Source of the DNA: Dryas octopetala
Taxonomy: Eukaryota > Streptophyta > Magnoliopsida > Rosales > Rosaceae
Assembly: GCA_963921425.1 (NCBI GenBank)
Contig: OY992833.1
Coordinates: 12,751,738-12,815,737, forward strand
DNA length: 64,000 nt
Reading direction: 5' to 3'
The position numbers and the translations under genes are program-made. Below the pieces are notes generated by a model that ran no database searches, was not told the origin of the DNA, and saw nothing but the letters and a program-made list of their open reading frames with translations. Below are positions 61,091-64,000 of this stretch, one piece after another; within the stretch, counting starts at the first letter, position 1; each line of letters opens with the position of its first letter.

Positions 61091-61849
61091 ATGTATTCCT
61101 TAAAACCATTAACCTTAGCTTTGAGTATATTATATTTCACCATTTTTCTGCAAGCGAGTTTTGATGGCCTTGTTATAGAGCATTCATGTTTTAGTGAGCT
61201 AGAATTTCCAACCAATGGGAGTTATGAATATAGTTTGAATGCGTTACTCCAACAATTTGTAACTCATTCTAAAAGGCATTATAAAAGTGGCATGATGAGT
61301 AAACAAACAGGAATTAGAACTTTTGAGTATGTATATGGATTAAAGCAATGTTGGAGGCCACTTTCTCAAAATCTTTGCTCAAAATGTGTGAATGCAGCAA
61401 TCGAAGAGCTTCGCAAGCGCTGCCCTCATAGTAAAGAAGCTATAATTTGGTACGAAGACTGCCTCATAAAATACTCAAATGTAACGTTCATTGGTATAAG
61501 TGACACTGTAAACGGGATTTATGTGAAAAATAATAATCGCCTATACGTTACTGATGATCGCTTATTTGATTACGAAATTCGTATGTTTTTAAACCGACTA
61601 TGTAGTAGAACTTATGCTAAATTAGGCTTATATGCTTATGGGAAACAAGATTTTGGGCAACCCAACAATATTGTTCTATATGGTACGGCTCAATGCACTA
61701 GGGACCTTTCTGAGATGTCATGTAAGCAGTGTCTTCACGTAGCTAAGAGGGAACTTCTAAAAGAGAGTCATGGAAGGAAAGGTGGGCGTGCTCTTTATGG
61801 AAGTTGTTACCTCAGATTTGAAAGTTACACCTTTATTATTTTTTGGTAA
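61091..61849 (+). CDS. Cysteine-rich repeat secretory protein (two DUF26/Gnk2 domains)
   Basis: Single-exon frame of 252 residues. Residues 1-~25 are a signal peptide (LALSILYFTIFLQASF), and no transmembrane segment or GPI-type tail follows. Each half has the DUF26 signature C-x8-C-x2-C: Cys87/96/99 and Cys202/211/214, with partner cysteines at 33, 111, 124, 171 and 239. The layout and length match CRRSP-type apoplastic proteins, relatives of the mannose-binding ginkbilobin-2 and of the ectodomains of cysteine-rich receptor kinases. No kinase exon follows, so it is a secreted form. The end (FESYTFIIFW) is short and lacks the usual extra tail. It sits alone between transposon remnants. A polyadenylation region probably lies within 62000-62045. 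Confidence 0.92.
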   Translation: MYSLKPLTLALSILYFTIFLQASFDGLVIEHSCFSELEFPTNGSYEYSLNALLQQFVTHSKRHYKSGMMSKQTGIRTFEYVYGLKQCWRPLSQNLCSKCVNAAIEELRKRCPHSKEAIIWYEDCLIKYSNVTFIGISDTVNGIYVKNNNRLYVTDDRLFDYEIRMFLNRLCSRTYAKLGLYAYGKQDFGQPNNIVLYGTAQCTRDLSEMSCKQCLHVAKRELLKESHGRKGGRALYGSCYLRFESYTFIIFW

Positions 61850-62459
61850 GACTTAGACTATATATATGTTATATGTTCTCATTGTTAGAGAAAATTAGGT
61901 TTATTTTATTATGTTTAATAATAAGATTTTCTAAGTTTAGGGTTTGTATTGTTAAGGGAATGTTTGAATTTTAGCATTGATCTTAGGGATCATTTATATA
62001 AAGTGTTGTATTGTCATCTTCTACAAACGGAATGAAAATATAACTTTATGTAGTTAGTTTTTCTTCTTTTTGGTTAACATGGGTATTGGTACCATTCTTT
62101 GGCCATTTGTCAAGTCCTCTCGTGCATGGCCGGGTACATAACACCTGTACCCCAAGTATATTATAATCCCAAGTCCTCTCAAAATATGTTAAGCTCTTTT
62201 GATTTAAAGTGCAAGTGAAAATATAAAAGACAATTTGAAGAAATTTATCTTCATTGAAAAATTAACCTCTAAGGTTACAAGTTAAAATAATAACCTTGAA
62301 AGACTGTATAGTCAATTGATGAGTCGATTACATGAGTTTCATTAAACACAATAAAAAACACAAAATAAGGAAGAATGATAACTCTTATGGAAATGCCCAC
62401 TGCTACCTTCTCTTCGTTTGTCTCTTCAAGTTTATCTACATTAAAGATTGTGTAGGGGT
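61850..62459. other. 3' UTR of the DUF26 gene and unassigned DNA
   Basis: AATGAAAATATAACTTT near 62029 may mark the transcript end. 62090-62450 has no gene and may be the leader of the gypsy relic that follows. Confidence 0.4.
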
Positions 62460-63577
62460 GAGCATTACGTACTAAACCACCGAATCTTTTACACAGCCCA
62501 GCTCGATAGTTTCAAGTATGCTATGGAGGCTCGCCAAGCATCCGAAGCTATTAAATGTCGAATTTTCCCTTCAATTTTGAAAGAATCGGCTCGAGCATGG
62601 TTCCGAACTCTCCAGCCCAACTCCATTGACTCCTTCACTGATCTCAGACGGGCCTTTTTAACCAGGTATTGAGTTGTATCCAAACGACTCTACAACTTGA
62701 ACGATATGTCATTGATCAGGCAATAGGAGGGGGAAAGTTTGAAAACCTATATCATCTGCTTCAATATAGAGTATACGAAGTGTGATGATTGCGATGACCG
62801 AACGACTAAGAATGCACTTATGCAAGGTCTGCTTGCTGGAGGTTTGCGTTCACATCTAATGAGAAATCCTCCTTCCACCTACGATGAACTCTCAGCCGAA
62901 TTCACTAAATAGGCTCGGGCTGAGGAGTGGGATGCCCAGGTAGAGGCGCTCAAGACTAATCAAATTGTTGTTAAGAGGAAAGAGGCAGAAATCGCAAGTC
63001 CAAACCCTCAAGCTAGACAAAAAAGGCCAAAACTGATGAACCACGTCTACTCCTGGGCAAAGGACCTAAACAAGTTCAATATACGGAATATACACCGCTG
63101 AACGCAAGCTTGGAAACGATACCTTCAAAAATCAAGGATCAGCTTCCTGTCCCTAAGGAAATCCGGGGTCCACCTCCTAATCGATTGAAGGAGGCCATTT
63201 ACTGCAAGTATCATTCCAACCATGGCCACGTCACTAACGACTTCTACGCCCTGCGTGATGTAGTGGAGACTCTTGTTCGAGCTGGCAAGATCAATCAATT
63301 TCTTACCAGTGCTCTGAAAGAAAGAAGGGCCGAACAGAAACAACTAACCATTACATCTGACACCAACGAGGCCGCCATCGGTTCGATCAGTGGAGGACCG
63401 ACTTTCGTGGGGAGTTCTAACCTAGCCCAGAATAAGCTATATCAGGGAAGTTCATGAATCGCTATTGATCCGGGTAGACGAACCGAGCTCTTCCAAGAAG
63501 CTACGCAGGGATTGGGCTCCAGTTATTTTCGAGGCAAATGAATGCCAAAAGGTAGTCTTTCCACACTATGATCCTGT
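62460..63577 (+). pseudogene. Tat-lineage gypsy gag to protease-proximal fragment
   Basis: Frames read EAIKCRIFPSILKESARAWF, LQPNSIDSFTDLRRAFLTRY and, after stops, GLLAGGLRSHLMRNPPSTYD (Retrotrans_gag). Then come IYCKYHSNHGHVTNDFYALR (zinc-knuckle-like CKYH...H) and ISGGPTFVGSSN, which precedes protease. Several stops and shifts are present. The last residues (FEANECQKVVFPHYDPV) stop exactly at the CACTA insertion at 63578. Confidence 0.85.
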
Positions 63578-64000
63578 CACTACTACAAAAATGTCAATAT
63601 ATATCAGTCGTGGACTGATATCTAATGGAGTACCCGTCTGATATAGCGCGTCGTGATATCTAATGTTCACATTTTAGATATCAGTTTTAAACTGATATGT
63701 AAATAATTTTATATATCATTTTTGTTTTTCAATCTGATGTCCCAAATACAAAATAGATATCCAATTTGATATTATTACTGATATCTATAAAATCCGAGTA
63801 TTAATATTTCTAGTCAATAGATATCGAATTTGATACTAATAGTGACATATAACCTGGTATCAATATCAGGTTTGAGGTATAATATGATATAAAATTATGG
63901 TATCAATATCAGGTCTGTGGTAAAATCTGATATATAATCTTTATATCAATATCAGGCATAGAATAGACCCTGATATCTAACATCGTTTATATATCAGGTC
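63578..64000 (+). mobile_element. CACTA transposon terminus, continues beyond the window
   Basis: Starts CACTACTACAAAAATG and is followed by at least ten GATATCAG / CTGATATC motifs in both orientations through the window end, the subterminal array of a CACTA element inserted into the gypsy relic. Confidence 0.88.

Overview
The window is nuclear DNA of a flowering plant, most likely a eudicot. The evidence is GT-AG spliced genes, a thylakoid-lumen FKBP, a wall-associated kinase, a DUF26 secreted protein, and plant-specific transposon lineages (copia, Tat-type and chromodomain Ty3/gypsy, Helitron with RPA, CACTA, Mutator-like MITEs). I cannot fix the family or species by reading alone. There are no bacterial, organellar or CRISPR features.

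Layout. 0-5 kb: a copia gag relic, then a six-exon FKBP16-3-like gene on + with a LINE relic in intron 3. 5-12 kb: intergenic DNA with a tandemly duplicated unknown terminal exon (one copy carries a MITE) and a 1.3-kb Mutator-like element that may carry gene-derived sequence. 12-16.5 kb: a complete three-exon wall-associated kinase on -. 16.5-26 kb: repeat-rich DNA holding a 0.54-kb near-perfect palindrome centred on a tRNA-iMet 3'-end sequence and derived from a chromodomain retrotransposon, a TGCAGT-rich minisatellite, a WRKY group IId pseudogene, a MITE, tandem repeats and a CACTA end. 26-31.8 kb: the 3' part of a Tat-lineage LTR retrotransposon that carries an intact, four-exon, 604-codon gene on the opposite strand. 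32-35.8 kb: a degraded LRR (TONSOKU-like) gene fragment beside a CACTA end. 37.3-49.4 kb: a ~12-kb Helitron on - with both ends, a RepHel transposase gene broken by one stop and one 4-bp duplication, and an RPA70-like gene. 52.5-58.8 kb: a complete 6.26-kb LTR retrotransposon without coding capacity, with matching 538-bp LTRs, TSD, PBS and PPT, and a duplicated internal stem-loop. 60-62 kb: a MITE and an intact DUF26 secreted-protein gene. 62.4-64 kb: Tat gag-protease relic interrupted by another CACTA end that runs out of the window.

Three genes look like functional host genes: FKBP16-3-like, WAK and the DUF26 protein. Most of the rest is mobile DNA. The items most worth study are the retrotransposon palindrome with its primer-tRNA loop, the antisense spliced gene inside the Tat element with its own TATA box, the covarying stem-loop in the non-coding LTR element, and the RepHel-RPA junction of the Helitron. 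All exon boundaries were set by reading splice signals and checking phase by hand. No database search was run.
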